Below, piece after piece: positions 53,811 to 62,623 of a stretch of 64,000 nt of DNA. Source of the DNA: Stieleria magnilauensis (GTDB lineage: Bacteria > Planctomycetota > Planctomycetia > Pirellulales > Pirellulaceae); contig CP036432.1 in NCBI GenBank assembly GCA_007753675.1, positions 9,705,381 to 9,769,380 on the forward strand. Direction: 5' to 3'. A model generated the notes under the pieces. That model worked only from the letters and a program-made list of their open reading frames with translations. It made no database searches and was not told the origin of the DNA. A program made the position numbers and the translations under genes. Positions within the stretch are counted from its first letter, which is position 1, and each line of letters opens with the position of its first letter.

Positions 53811-55277
53811 ATGAAATACGTTCTCTGTTTTTGCTCACTGATCCTTGCGATCACCGTCCAGGCCGCCGATCGGCCGAATATTGTGTTTATCCTCGCCGAT
53901 GACATGGGCTATGGCGACGTCCAAGCTCTCAACCCAGATTCCAAGATCGCCACACCGAATCTGAATCGACTGGCCGCCGAGGGCATGACGTTTTCTGACG
54001 CACACTCCCCCTCCGCGGTTTGCACGCCGACTCGCTACGCCACGTTGACCGGACGTTATTGTTGGCGGAGCAAATTAAAACGAGGGGTGCTCAACGGATA
54101 CGGAACGCCCTTGATCGAAACGGACCGACCGACGGTTGCGTCGCACCTCAAACAGCACGGGTACCATACGGCGGTCATCGGCAAATGGCACCTCGGCCTC
54201 GGGTTTCAAAAAGACGCCGAAGGCCAATGGGATTGGACCAAACCGCTCAGCTATTCACCAGTCGATGCCGGCTTCGATCGTTCACTGGTCATCCCCGCCT
54301 CGCTCGATTTCCCTCCCTATGTTTACGTCGACGGCCATCGGATCACCGGCAAACCCGATCGGATCCAACCGGCCAAAGGATTTCCAGCGTATCTGCGAAA
54401 AGGCGAACTGGGTTCAGATTTTTCGATTCCAGATTGTTTGGATGAATTGACCGCGCAGGCTTCCCAGCACATTCGCTCGCGGGCCGACCAAGACCAACCG
54501 TTCTTCCTGTATTTTCCGCTCACCGCCCCGCACAAACCCGTTTGGCCACACGGCCGTTTTGCCGGGACGACCAAGCTCGGCCCGTATGGGGATTTCGTGT
54601 CGCAGGTCGATTGGACGGTCGGTCAAGTCTTGCAGGCGATCGACGAATCCGGTCTCGCCGAAAACACGTTGGTGATCTACACCAGTGACAACGGCTCGTT
54701 CATGCGACGCCAGAGCGACGCCGACCAGCCGGGACATGTCAGCGATGAGACGATCCAGGCGTACTACGAAGGCAACCACAAAGCCAATGGCCCCTGGCGC
54801 GGCACCAAAGCAGACATCTGGGAAGGTGGTCACCGCGTCCCGTTTTTTGCCCGCTGGACGGGCACGATCCAACCGGGGTCCCGCAGCGATCAACCGATCT
54901 GTCACGTGGACTTGTTTGCGACCGCGGCGGAGTTGGCCGGGACCAAGCTGCCGCCGGCTGAACAGGCCGCGCCGGACAGCTTCAGCATCGTACCGTTGCT
55001 ACGAGGAAACGACGAGCAGTTTCGACGCGCGCCCGTCGTGAATCATTCCGCAAATGGAACGTTTGCGATTCGCGACGGGAACTTGAAGCTGGTTTTCAGT
55101 GACGGTTCAGGCGGACGTGAAAGGCCCTTGGGTCGCCCCTTCGGCACGCCTTGGCAGCTGTACGATCTGGACAACGATCCGACCGAGTCGATGGATCTGG
55201 CGGAGACGAATCGAGAGGTGGTTGAAAAGCTCGGGGCGGAGTTGTTTCGGTTCTTAGCCAACGAGAAGAGCCGCTGA
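53811..55277 (+). CDS. Secreted formylglycine-dependent sulfatase (arylsulfatase type)
   Basis: 488 aa with a signal peptide MKYVLCFCSLILAITVQAA. The mature part opens RPNIVFILADDMGYGD, with the two metal-binding Asp (30, 31). The formylglycine motif is Cys71 in VCTPTRYATLTGRY, fitting CxPxR for an anaerobic or aerobic maturase. Further family blocks are IGKWHLGLG, PLTAPHKPVWPH and YTSDNGS (metal-binding Asp-Asn). It removes sulfate esters from sulfated polysaccharides in the periplasm; such enzymes are abundant in marine planctomycetes. The exact glycan is unknown. The ATG at 53811 is preferred because it directly precedes the signal peptide. Confidence 0.93.
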   Translation: MKYVLCFCSLILAITVQAADRPNIVFILADDMGYGDVQALNPDSKIATPNLNRLAAEGMTFSDAHSPSAVCTPTRYATLTGRYCWRSKLKRGVLNGYGTPLIETDRPTVASHLKQHGYHTAVIGKWHLGLGFQKDAEGQWDWTKPLSYSPVDAGFDRSLVIPASLDFPPYVYVDGHRITGKPDRIQPAKGFPAYLRKGELGSDFSIPDCLDELTAQASQHIRSRADQDQPFFLYFPLTAPHKPVWPHGRFAGTTKLGPYGDFVSQVDWTVGQVLQAIDESGLAENTLVIYTSDNGSFMRRQSDADQPGHVSDETIQAYYEGNHKANGPWRGTKADIWEGGHRVPFFARWTGTIQPGSRSDQPICHVDLFATAAELAGTKLPPAEQAAPDSFSIVPLLRGNDEQFRRAPVVNHSANGTFAIRDGNLKLVFSDGSGGRERPLGRPFGTPWQLYDLDNDPTESMDLAETNREVVEKLGAELFRFLANEKSR

Positions 55278-55749
55278 GGCAAGCGAGCCACGCTTCCAAC
55301 ACATTTCAGAGTCACCCTCCCTCTGGGCATCGGTATCTACACAAGTCACTTATTGCCCAAAGGGCATGCATATCCCTAGCCTGGGGCAAGCAAACCGAGC
55401 ATTTGCGAGGGTTGCGCCGCCCCAGGGACCTTATGGCCACGAGGTTCAATTTGGCCAACGGCCATGCACAACCTTCGCAGTTGCCGAGGCAAGTGTGTAT
55501 GGCCGTTGGCCAATCCCTCTCGTTCTCGTTTGCGGACCTTGGGCGGTGCCCAAGGCTATGGATGTAAACGGCCGTTGGCCGAAACCATCCACTTAAAACC
55601 GATCTGATACACGAAATCTGACATGCAAAAGATGTGTAGATACCAATGCCCTCCGGGAGGGTTTCTCAAGCTGTCTAAACGCTGACGCCCTCTGCCAGGC
55701 CGAACGCCCGATTTCTTCCACACCCTCCACACCCTCCAAGACGTCCGCC
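55278..55749. other. Repeat-rich spacer
   Basis: About 470 bp without a gene, filled mainly by the inverted-repeat element described separately. Inside are palindromes such as GGCCAACGGCC and GGCCGTTGGCC, and a CCTGGGGC...GCCCCAGG stem (55380-55426). Confidence 0.6.
55325..55651. repeat. MITE-like element bounded by 19-bp inverted repeats
   Basis: GGGCATCGGTATCTACACA at 55325-55343 pairs with TGTGTAGATACCAATGCCC at 55633-55651 (one mismatch). The 327-bp interior has several nested hairpins and GGCCGTTGGCC palindromes and no coding capacity. It is compatible with a non-autonomous mobile element or a dispersed extragenic repeat. Direct duplication of a target site was not evident. Confidence 0.55.
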
Positions 55750-57438
55750 ATGGAAACGATCGCACCGCTGCTGGCTTTCACACCGATTCTGGTTGTTGCC
55801 GTTCTGCTGGTCGCGTTGCGAATGCCGGCGTCCCGGGCGATGCCGATCGCGTACGTCAGCGTGGTGGTGTTGGCGTACTTTGTATGGCAACTGGACACGG
55901 CAACGATCGCCGCGGCGTCGGTCAATGGATTGGTCGTCACGGCTCAGTTGTTGTTCATCATTTTCGGTGCCATCCTGCTGCTCAACACGCTCAGCGAAAG
56001 CGGGGCGCTGGCGGTGATTCGGCGGGGATTCACGGACATCACCCCGGATCGCCGTGTTCAGGTCATCTTGATTGCCTGGTTGTTCGGATCGTTCATCGAA
56101 GGCAGCGCGGGATTTGGAACTCCCGCGGCCGTTTGTGTACCGCTGTTGGTGGGACTGGGGTTCCCGGCCAAGTCGGCGGTGGTCAGCGGCATGTTGATCC
56201 AGTGCACACCGGTGTCGTTTGGTGCGGTGGGTACTCCGATCTTGATCGGCGTCAAAAACGGACTCAGCGGCAGCGAGACGGTCGTCGCCTATGCCCGGAA
56301 CCGGCTCGGTGCGGGCGAGGACATCTGGTCCACCTTGTTGCCGTTGGTCGGTGGCCGCGTTGCCTTTGTTCATATGCTTTGCGGGCTGCTGATTCCGTTA
56401 TTCGTCGTCGCGGTGATGACACGTTTTTTTGGGGTCAACCGCTCCTGGCGCGAAGGGTTGCGGATCTGGCCCTTCGCGTTGTTTGCGTCGTTGTCGATGA
56501 CCATTCCCTCGACGATCATTGCCAACACGCTGGGTCCCGAGTTTCCATCGTTGATCGGCGCTCTGGTCGGGTTGGCGTTGACGGTGCCGCTGGCGCGACG
56601 GGGTTGCTTGTTGCCTTCCGAACCGGCCTGGGACTTTGCCGACGCCTCGCACTGGCCGGCCGATTGGAACGGCAACGTCGACATCCGCCTGAAGGACGCC
56701 GATCACCGCCTGTCCATCGTGCGATCGTGGGCGCCGTACTGGATGATTGCCGTGTTGTTGGTGTTGACGCGGTTGCCCTCGCTTGAGATCGGCCAGTGGC
56801 TCAAGTCGATCACGATTCCGACTGACGCCGCGTTGACAGAAAATTTGTTCGGGTCCGCCATCAGTGTCAAACCGGTTGCGCCGCTGTATCTGCCAGGCGC
56901 ACTGTTCGTGTTGGTTTGTTTGCTGACGATTCCGTTGCACCGCATGTCCAAGCGGGCGGTCATCGAAGCGACAACGCGTTCGATGCGGATGGTCGTGTCG
57001 GCATCGCTGGCGCTGCTGTTTGCGGTGCCGATGGTTCAGCTGTTTATCAACAGCACGGGCGGTGAAGCGGGGTTTGATTCGATGCCCAAGGTCCTCGCCG
57101 GAGGAGTCTCTTCGTTGGTCGGCGGTGCCTGGCCGTTGCTGTCACCGTTGGTAGGAGGACTCGGCGCGTTCGTCGCCGGCAGCAACACGATCAGCAACAT
57201 GATGTTTTCTCTGTTTCAGTTTCAAGTCGGCCAGAACATCGGTGCCGATCCGATTTGGATCGTCGCCTTGCAAGCGGTCGGCGGAGCGGCGGGCAACACG
57301 ATTTGTGTGCACAACGTCGTCGCGGCCTGTGCCGTCGTGGGACTGGTCGGCCGTGAAGGCGACATCATTCGAATCACCGCGATGGTGTTTCTGTACTACG
57401 TGGTCGTCGCGGGAATCATCGGCATCGTCGTCGCGTAA
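55750..57438 (+). CDS. L-lactate permease (LctP/LldP family)
   Basis: 562 aa, with about 12-14 hydrophobic segments. The family hallmark FIEGSAGFGTPAA occurs near residue 116, and a second conserved block GSNTISNMMFSLFQFQVGQN near the C-terminus. Lactate permeases import lactate or glycolate with protons. No lactate dehydrogenase gene is adjacent, so the substrate is inferred from the family only. Start ATG 55750. It is convergent with the YcxB-like gene, 29 bp apart. Confidence 0.92.
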   Translation: METIAPLLAFTPILVVAVLLVALRMPASRAMPIAYVSVVVLAYFVWQLDTATIAAASVNGLVVTAQLLFIIFGAILLLNTLSESGALAVIRRGFTDITPDRRVQVILIAWLFGSFIEGSAGFGTPAAVCVPLLVGLGFPAKSAVVSGMLIQCTPVSFGAVGTPILIGVKNGLSGSETVVAYARNRLGAGEDIWSTLLPLVGGRVAFVHMLCGLLIPLFVVAVMTRFFGVNRSWREGLRIWPFALFASLSMTIPSTIIANTLGPEFPSLIGALVGLALTVPLARRGCLLPSEPAWDFADASHWPADWNGNVDIRLKDADHRLSIVRSWAPYWMIAVLLVLTRLPSLEIGQWLKSITIPTDAALTENLFGSAISVKPVAPLYLPGALFVLVCLLTIPLHRMSKRAVIEATTRSMRMVVSASLALLFAVPMVQLFINSTGGEAGFDSMPKVLAGGVSSLVGGAWPLLSPLVGGLGAFVAGSNTISNMMFSLFQFQVGQNIGADPIWIVALQAVGGAAGNTICVHNVVAACAVVGLVGREGDIIRITAMVFLYYVVVAGIIGIVVA

Positions 57439-57467
57439 GCCGCGTTGCACCACGCTGGCAGCGAAGC

Positions 57468-58040
57468 TTACGCCTCGACGGCGCGTACAAATTCTCGATA
57501 GCGACCGCCGGTGAAGGCGGCATCTTTGGGAATGAACAGATACAGGTCGCGATCGACCACGACGATCAACCCCTTGCGCGTTCGGATCGGTCGAGTTTGG
57601 GGCAACGGTGTGGTGAAATTTCCGTTCGGTCCGGCCCACTGAAGCAATCCATCGCTGACGCGGACCGAAAGTCCGGCACCCTCGACGATGCCGTGTGTGG
57701 CGAGTTGTTGTCTCGACGTCTTGCGTACACCGACAATCAATCCCAGATAGACGATCGTCGCAAGCCCCATGACGGCAAGCTGACGCAACACCATGGGGAC
57801 CTGAAATCCGCCGGTCGCGGCTGACGGGCCCAGTGGAAGTAAACCATCAAACGCGACCAAGAATGATAGGGCGATCATCACGAAGGATGCCAATGTCAAA
57901 CGACCACCGCATCGGTACAACAGAAACTTGGACTCGGCAAACCGAAGCTGCGGCCTGGTGACGAGAAACTCTGCCGAAGGATTGTCCGCAAGTTCCGCGG
58001 AATCCTCCGCATCGATCGGCGCTCGATAGGGATTGATCAT
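57468..58040 (-). CDS. Membrane protein with YcxB-like C-terminal domain
   Basis: 190 aa from the ATG at 58040 (MINPYRAPIDAE). Two transmembrane helices (about 50-72 and 83-106) follow an acidic N-terminus; the C-terminal part (SVRVSDGLLQWAGPNGNFTT, LIVVVDRDLYLFIPKDAAF) resembles YcxB-like domains. The NPYxAP start is common in planctomycete membrane proteins. Its ATG overlaps the nucleotidyltransferase TGA (ATGA), so translation is coupled. Function unknown. Confidence 0.75.
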   Translation of the reverse strand: MINPYRAPIDAEDSAELADNPSAEFLVTRPQLRFAESKFLLYRCGGRLTLASFVMIALSFLVAFDGLLPLGPSAATGGFQVPMVLRQLAVMGLATIVYLGLIVGVRKTSRQQLATHGIVEGAGLSVRVSDGLLQWAGPNGNFTTPLPQTRPIRTRKGLIVVVDRDLYLFIPKDAAFTGGRYREFVRAVEA

Positions 58041-58603
58041 TGCGATTCGAACCACGCGACCGCGGCGTCAAGCTCGGTTCGAATTCCAAGTATCTGTCCC
58101 CAACGATACAAATACTCTCGGTGGATTTCGGTGTTGTGCAATGCAAACAGTTCTTGCACATCTGCTTGGTCGATCAATCGGTTTGCGAATAACTTATGAA
58201 TGATCAGATCCTCGCGTGAAATGACGCGGACCGGTGCATCGACACCCTCGACCGTTGCGTCCGTCGCATTTTCCAACACGTTTTCATAGTACTCGCTGTC
58301 GCCGACGAGCAAGTCGATCTCAACGGTCACGAAAAAGTCTGCCGGCTGGTATTCCCACTGCGTCAACTCGAATAGCCCCAATCGCTTGCCCGAAGGACGT
58401 TGCTGTTGAAATCCGAGTCGAGACAGAAGCGGTGAGATCTGATCGAGATCCGACTGCAGCATCGAAATGTCAATGTCCTGAGTGCTACGGACACTTCCCC
58501 AGAACGACAGCGCAAGTCCGCCAGCAATCGCGGCAGGGATTTCGGACTTGGCGATTTCCGGCCAGAGGATCGCGAGGGTGTCAATCACCGCTGTCGGTGG
58601 CAT
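58037..58603 (-). CDS. Nucleotidyltransferase-fold protein (DUF6036/AbiEii-like)
   Basis: 188 aa. The NTase signature is AAIAGGLALSFWGSVRSTQD followed by IDIS: a GG motif and the Asp pair DID. The third acidic residue is in VEIDLLVG. The C-terminal helix REDLIIHKLFANRLID fits the AbiEii/DUF6036 type, found in toxin-antitoxin systems and in tRNA-like nucleotide transfer. It could be the enzyme of a small toxin-antitoxin or defence unit with the overlapping upstream gene, but that partner is not recognised. It overlaps upstream by 23 bp and downstream by 4 bp. Confidence 0.8.
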   Translation of the reverse strand: MPPTAVIDTLAILWPEIAKSEIPAAIAGGLALSFWGSVRSTQDIDISMLQSDLDQISPLLSRLGFQQQRPSGKRLGLFELTQWEYQPADFFVTVEIDLLVGDSEYYENVLENATDATVEGVDAPVRVISREDLIIHKLFANRLIDQADVQELFALHNTEIHREYLYRWGQILGIRTELDAAVAWFESQ

Positions 58604-58886
58604 CGTGTTTCTCCTCCTCGAGATTCATGGTTTTGATCCGTTGAAAATATCGCTCTGCGGCGCGTTCGTAAGCGGCGAGTTTGCGTTGTCTGCGTTCGGC
58701 GTTCCATTGATGATACGCAGATCGGAGGTCGCCCTCGGGACCGATTTTATGTCTCAGACCCGCCATCAGCATCGCGTGCGAGAGTTCCATCGCTTCACGC
58801 CAGCGGGCGAAGTTGTACGCCGTACGGCGGGGGTGCTGTGCGGGTAACCCGTCGATTTGGTTTTTTAGCGGCAGCTTCTCGTTCAT
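58581..58886 (-). CDS. Small basic protein upstream of the nucleotidyltransferase
   Basis: 101 aa, charged and helical (RRTAYNFARWREAMELSHAM, AERRQRKLAAYERAAERYF). No family recognised. REAMELSH fits the loose Rx6H pattern seen in HEPN RNases, but it lies at residues 30-37, not in the usual late position, so this is weak. The frame overlaps the nucleotidyltransferase start by 23 bp, which supports it being a real gene of the same operon. Confidence 0.55.
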   Translation of the reverse strand: MNEKLPLKNQIDGLPAQHPRRTAYNFARWREAMELSHAMLMAGLRHKIGPEGDLRSAYHQWNAERRQRKLAAYERAAERYFQRIKTMNLEEEKHDATDSGD

Positions 58887-59015
58887 CAGCTTTGAGTCTC
58901 AATCGTCCGGCCATCGGCCAGTGGTTATTTCGCGTCGGCCGACACGTCCACGAAGCGTAACCTAACCTTGCAGCAGCCTGTATGCCCACGCCCCCTAAAT
59001 CAACTGCAAATCCCG

Positions 59016-59750
59016 ATGCTCCGCTGCCACGAGCTCCGCAAACTGTACGAAGACCACTTGGCCGTCGACGGGGTCTCCTTTTCGCTCCAGCCCGGAAACA
59101 TAGGCGGTTTGGTGGGGCCCAACGGGGCTGGAAAGACCACCACGATGCGTTGCTTAGCCGGTTTAATCCCTGCGACCGATGGCAGTTTGTGCGTTGCGGG
59201 GTGCGATTTGTCGCACGGCGGCGCGACGACGCTGATGGAACTCAAGCGGCGTCTGGCATACGTCCCCGACGACCCGCCGTTGTTCGATGACCTGACCGTT
59301 GCCCAGCATCTGGAATTCATCGGCCGAATCTACGAGGTGCCCCATCATCGCGAAAAATCCGCCGAGTTGCTCGATTATTTTCAGCTCACCGACAAGACCA
59401 ACGCCGGGGCGACGACGCTTTCTCGCGGCATGCGTCAGAAACTCGCGATCTGTTGTGCGTACCTGTACGACCCGGCCGTGTTGCTGCTGGACGAACCGAT
59501 GACGGGCCTCGATCCGCCCGGCATTCGACGCCTGCTTGAATCGATCAAACAACGCGCCGCAGCCGGCGCGACGATCATCATTTCCAGTCACTTGTTGGCG
59601 ATGATCCAGGACGTGTGCACGCATTTGATTGTCATGCAGCATGGCAAACTGCAGTACTACGGTGACGTCGATCAACTGCGAGCGGAGTTCCCCGGTGCAC
59701 AATCGCTCGAGGAAGCTTATTTCGAAGCGACCGCGGCGCTGACGGTTTGA
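59016..59750 (+). CDS. ABC transporter ATP-binding protein
   Basis: 244 aa from the ATG at 59016 (MLRCHELRKLYEDH). Walker A is VGPNGAGKTTT, the signature is LSRGMRQKLAI (LSxGM instead of LSGGQ), Walker B is VLLLDEPMTGLD, and the switch His lies in IIISSHLL. It belongs to the exporter type that works with ABC-2-like permeases. The large permease starts 94 bp downstream, so the two form an exporter; cargo unknown. A start at 58968 is also possible but adds 16 residues without family character. Confidence 0.9.
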   Translation: MLRCHELRKLYEDHLAVDGVSFSLQPGNIGGLVGPNGAGKTTTMRCLAGLIPATDGSLCVAGCDLSHGGATTLMELKRRLAYVPDDPPLFDDLTVAQHLEFIGRIYEVPHHREKSAELLDYFQLTDKTNAGATTLSRGMRQKLAICCAYLYDPAVLLLDEPMTGLDPPGIRRLLESIKQRAAAGATIIISSHLLAMIQDVCTHLIVMQHGKLQYYGDVDQLRAEFPGAQSLEEAYFEATAALTV

Positions 59751-59763
59751 TGATCACGTGCTG

Positions 59764-59808
59764 GGCTTCCAGACTGCATCAGCTGCCTTACCTGGCTGGA
59801 AGCCTTTT
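59764..59808 (+). terminator. Hairpin with short T run between ABC genes
   Basis: GGCTTCCAG (59764-59772) pairs with CTGGAAGCC (59796-59804), followed by TTTT. The loop of 23 bases is long, so it may be an attenuator rather than a full terminator. Confidence 0.4.
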
Positions 59809-59844
59809 CCACTTTTCTTTTCAGCTTGACCACAACCTCGTCCC

Positions 59845-61524
59845 ATGTCGTCCCCCCACAAACATCTGATCTGGCTGACGTTGCGACGCAGTCTGTTTCG
59901 GCTTCAACGCGCGGCAAATCGCATGCGGTCGCCGCGCCGTATCGTGGCCTCGGCGATCGCCGTGATTTTTCTGTGTGCCTACGTGTTGAACGGGTTCTTG
60001 ATCCTGGCGGCGCGGCGGACCGCGGATCCGGAGTCGTTGCGGTTGTGGCTATCCGGCGGCATGGTGCTGTACCTGATTTACCACGCCGTGCGGTGCGTCT
60101 GGACCGACAAACAGGTCGACATGGAATACACCGCCGCGGAAAACCTCTGGCTCGGCGGTGCGCCGCTGAAGCGATCGACGGTGGCGGCCTACAAAGTCAA
60201 CACGGTCTTCTTTTCGGCGTTGTTGAAGACGTTCTTCCTGGTCGTCGCGCTGGCGCCGGATGTCCGGCACGCCGGTCTGTTAGCGACCGGAGTCTTCGCC
60301 GCGCTGGTGTTGCTTGAAACGGTGCGGATGATCTGGCAGCGTTTTGTGAGCGGGCTTTCGCGTCGTCATCTCGTGGGGGCGAGGATTGCGTTGTCCGCGA
60401 TTGCGTTGGCAACCATCATTCAGTTCTTCGGCCAACTGGCCGCGATCACACCCGCCGGTTCACTGCCCGGGGTTTATGTGCTGAACAGTTTTCGCGCGAT
60501 CGGACAAATTGCATCCTGTGATGCCGTTCAGTGGCTGGCGATCGGTTGGCGTCCCGCCGCGTTACTGGCAACAACGGTCGACATCACCACGCACACCGCG
60601 GTTCAAATGTTGGCATCGGTCATGCTGGTGCCGTTCGCCATCCTGGCCCTGGTTCGTGTCGATGGCTGGGCCAGGAGATCGACACTGGCTCGCGAACAAG
60701 CACGCTTGCGTGCGGGTGATTTTCATTCACCGGCAAGCAGCCGCGCCAACCCAACAGGTACGCATTGCGACGAGACGTTGGCCGATCGCATCGAAGCGAT
60801 CTTGCCGCGGCGGATGGGCGAATCGGTGGCGTTGGTTTGGCGACAAGCACTCTCGATCCGGCGTTATTATGGAACCATCTTGTTTAGTTTTCTGGTCCCC
60901 ACGCTGCTCTGTCTTTCGCCGCTGTTGACCGGACGTGTTGGGAACCAATGGGCGTTTGTCGTTGCCGGGATCGCGCTGAGCACGATGCTGTTGGCACCAC
61001 CGGCACTGCGGTTGGACTTTCGACGCGACTTGAAGCGGATGTTGTTGTTGCGATCACTACCGCTGCGGCCGATCCACGCCGTGCTCGGCCAGTTGACGCT
61101 GCCGATCCTGATCACGGTCGGATTTCAATGGACGACCTTGGGAATTGCAGCAGCGGTCGCCGGTCCGGGTTGGCCCCAGATCATCGGATGGGGCGGCATG
61201 CTTTCGGCGTTGGCCGTGTTCACCTTCGCGACCGAAAATGCATTGTTTCTGGCGTACCCGCACCACGAGAACGCACAAGGGTTCGGGATGGTCGTCAGGG
61301 CGAACGTGATGTTCCTCGGCAAGGCGACGTTGATCGCCGCCGCCGTCGGGGCGCTGCTGGTTTGGGTGTCGATTTGCAAATCGATCTTCAGCGATCCGCT
61401 GTCGGTCCCCGTCTACGTCTTTGGCGCCGTCGCAGGGACCTGGCTAATGGCCGTCAGCGCCATCCTGGTGACCGCGTGGTGCTGGAATCGCTTCGACATC
61501 TCCGCCGATCTGCCGCCGGAGTAG
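59845..61524 (+). CDS. ABC exporter permease (large membrane protein)
   Basis: 559 aa with about 11-12 hydrophobic segments in two halves separated by a hydrophilic part (about 285-325, RADGDFHSPASSR-like region). The N-terminal half starts after a basic stretch (RRSLFRLQRAANRMRSPRR). The arrangement resembles the putative ABC exporter permeases of planctomycetes and Firmicutes. It works with the ATPase just upstream. The transported compound cannot be told. Confidence 0.8.
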   Translation: MSSPHKHLIWLTLRRSLFRLQRAANRMRSPRRIVASAIAVIFLCAYVLNGFLILAARRTADPESLRLWLSGGMVLYLIYHAVRCVWTDKQVDMEYTAAENLWLGGAPLKRSTVAAYKVNTVFFSALLKTFFLVVALAPDVRHAGLLATGVFAALVLLETVRMIWQRFVSGLSRRHLVGARIALSAIALATIIQFFGQLAAITPAGSLPGVYVLNSFRAIGQIASCDAVQWLAIGWRPAALLATTVDITTHTAVQMLASVMLVPFAILALVRVDGWARRSTLAREQARLRAGDFHSPASSRANPTGTHCDETLADRIEAILPRRMGESVALVWRQALSIRRYYGTILFSFLVPTLLCLSPLLTGRVGNQWAFVVAGIALSTMLLAPPALRLDFRRDLKRMLLLRSLPLRPIHAVLGQLTLPILITVGFQWTTLGIAAAVAGPGWPQIIGWGGMLSALAVFTFATENALFLAYPHHENAQGFGMVVRANVMFLGKATLIAAAVGALLVWVSICKSIFSDPLSVPVYVFGAVAGTWLMAVSAILVTAWCWNRFDISADLPPE

Positions 61525-61534
61525 GGAGTGGGAG

Positions 61535-61636
61535 TTTCAGGTTCCAAGTTTCAGGTTCCAAGTTCCAAGTTTCAAGTTTCAAGTTTCAGGTTTGAGGTTT
61601 CAGGTTGAACGAACTTGAAACTTGGAACTTGAAACT
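61535..61636. repeat. Heptamer tandem repeat with inverted tail
   Basis: Ten consecutive 7-bp units of the form TTTCAGG/TTCCAAG/TTTCAAG (61535-61604) are followed, after 7 bases, by three heptamers in inverted orientation (61612-61636). The tail can pair with the array to form a long hairpin. It lies exactly between convergent genes and may act as a bidirectional terminator or a replication-slippage locus. Confidence 0.9.
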
Positions 61637-61638
61637 GC

Positions 61639-62487
61639 TTAAAACGTTTCCGGATAGATCACCAACTCGATGCGTCGGTTCGCCGCTCGACCTGCCGCCG
61701 AAGCGTTGGGTTGTACGGGGCGGTTGGCACCTTGGGCGACGATAAAGAATTGCCCCAGTGGCATGCCGGCGCGTCGTGTCAGCATGTCCAAGACCGCGGA
61801 GGCTTGTGCGGAAGCGAGCTGGTGGCTGGCAGCCGAGCCACCGGCTGTTGCCGGAACGTTGTCGGTGTAGCCTTCGATCCCGATGCGTTGCCGCGGGAAC
61901 AGGCTTCGCAGTTGTGCGGCGACGGGGTCGAGCACTTGGGCCGATTGCTGGATCAGCTGTGCCGTGCCGGGAGCGAACAGTTGGTCGCTGGGAATCGCGA
62001 TTCGAATCCGGTCGCCGTCTTGCTGAACGGGCAGCCCGCCGAGGTTGAGCTGTGAGGCGAGTCGGCTGAGGTTGGTGTTGGGCTGGATCGACGCCCCGCC
62101 CCGCATTTGCGTCGAAGCTTGGAATCCACGGACCTTGTTCTGAGCCTCGCGGGCGGCGATCGACGCGGTCTCGAGTTGTTGGTTGGTGTCGGCCAGCTGT
62201 TTGCGGACGAGGTTCAGTTCCTCGCGATACACCTGAGCCTGCTGTTCGCTTTGGGCCAGTTGCGTGTGCAGTTGGCGATTGTTGTCATCGAGCAATTGCA
62301 CCCGCCGGTTCAGTTCGGCCATCCGCGAGTCGTTCGGGTTGACGCCTTGCTGCGAGACTGCCGGTCCGAATGAACTGGTCGGCTGCGGATAGGTCGCCGG
62401 CCCCGCCAGGTACGGGTTCTGGTTGCACCCAGCGATCCCGAGTACCGCTGCTGCGATACACAAGCCACTGAGAAGACGTCCTTTCAT
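61639..62487 (-). CDS. OmpA-family lipoprotein with coiled coil
   Basis: 282 aa from the ATG at 62487 (MKGRLLSGLC). Lipoprotein signal with the lipobox GIAGC; mature Cys at about 21. A coiled coil follows (about 55-120; QLLDDNNRQLHTQLAQSEQQ). The C-terminal OmpA/MotB domain (about 170-280) has the peptidoglycan-binding blocks IEGYTDNVPA and GANRPV...GRAANRRIELVIYP. It probably tethers the outer membrane to peptidoglycan. A start at 62511 adds eight residues and cannot be excluded. Confidence 0.9.
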   Translation of the reverse strand: MKGRLLSGLCIAAAVLGIAGCNQNPYLAGPATYPQPTSSFGPAVSQQGVNPNDSRMAELNRRVQLLDDNNRQLHTQLAQSEQQAQVYREELNLVRKQLADTNQQLETASIAAREAQNKVRGFQASTQMRGGASIQPNTNLSRLASQLNLGGLPVQQDGDRIRIAIPSDQLFAPGTAQLIQQSAQVLDPVAAQLRSLFPRQRIGIEGYTDNVPATAGGSAASHQLASAQASAVLDMLTRRAGMPLGQFFIVAQGANRPVQPNASAAGRAANRRIELVIYPETF

Positions 62488-62623
62488 CCGATCCAGCACC
62501 GCTCGAATCATCCTGATTTGGGTTTTGGGGCAGCATCCGCGCCACCCATGGTGCCCTACAGATAGGGGCCTGCTCGAGCTGCGGCAAGATCAATCGGGTT
62601 CATGAGTCAAATTCTCGATTTTT

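Noticed and set aside
58581..58886. HEPN RNase partner for the nucleotidyltransferase (MNT-HEPN pair)
   Set aside because: Only a loose Rx6H near the N-terminus; position and length do not fit HEPN domains well, so kept only as a possibility in the gene entry.
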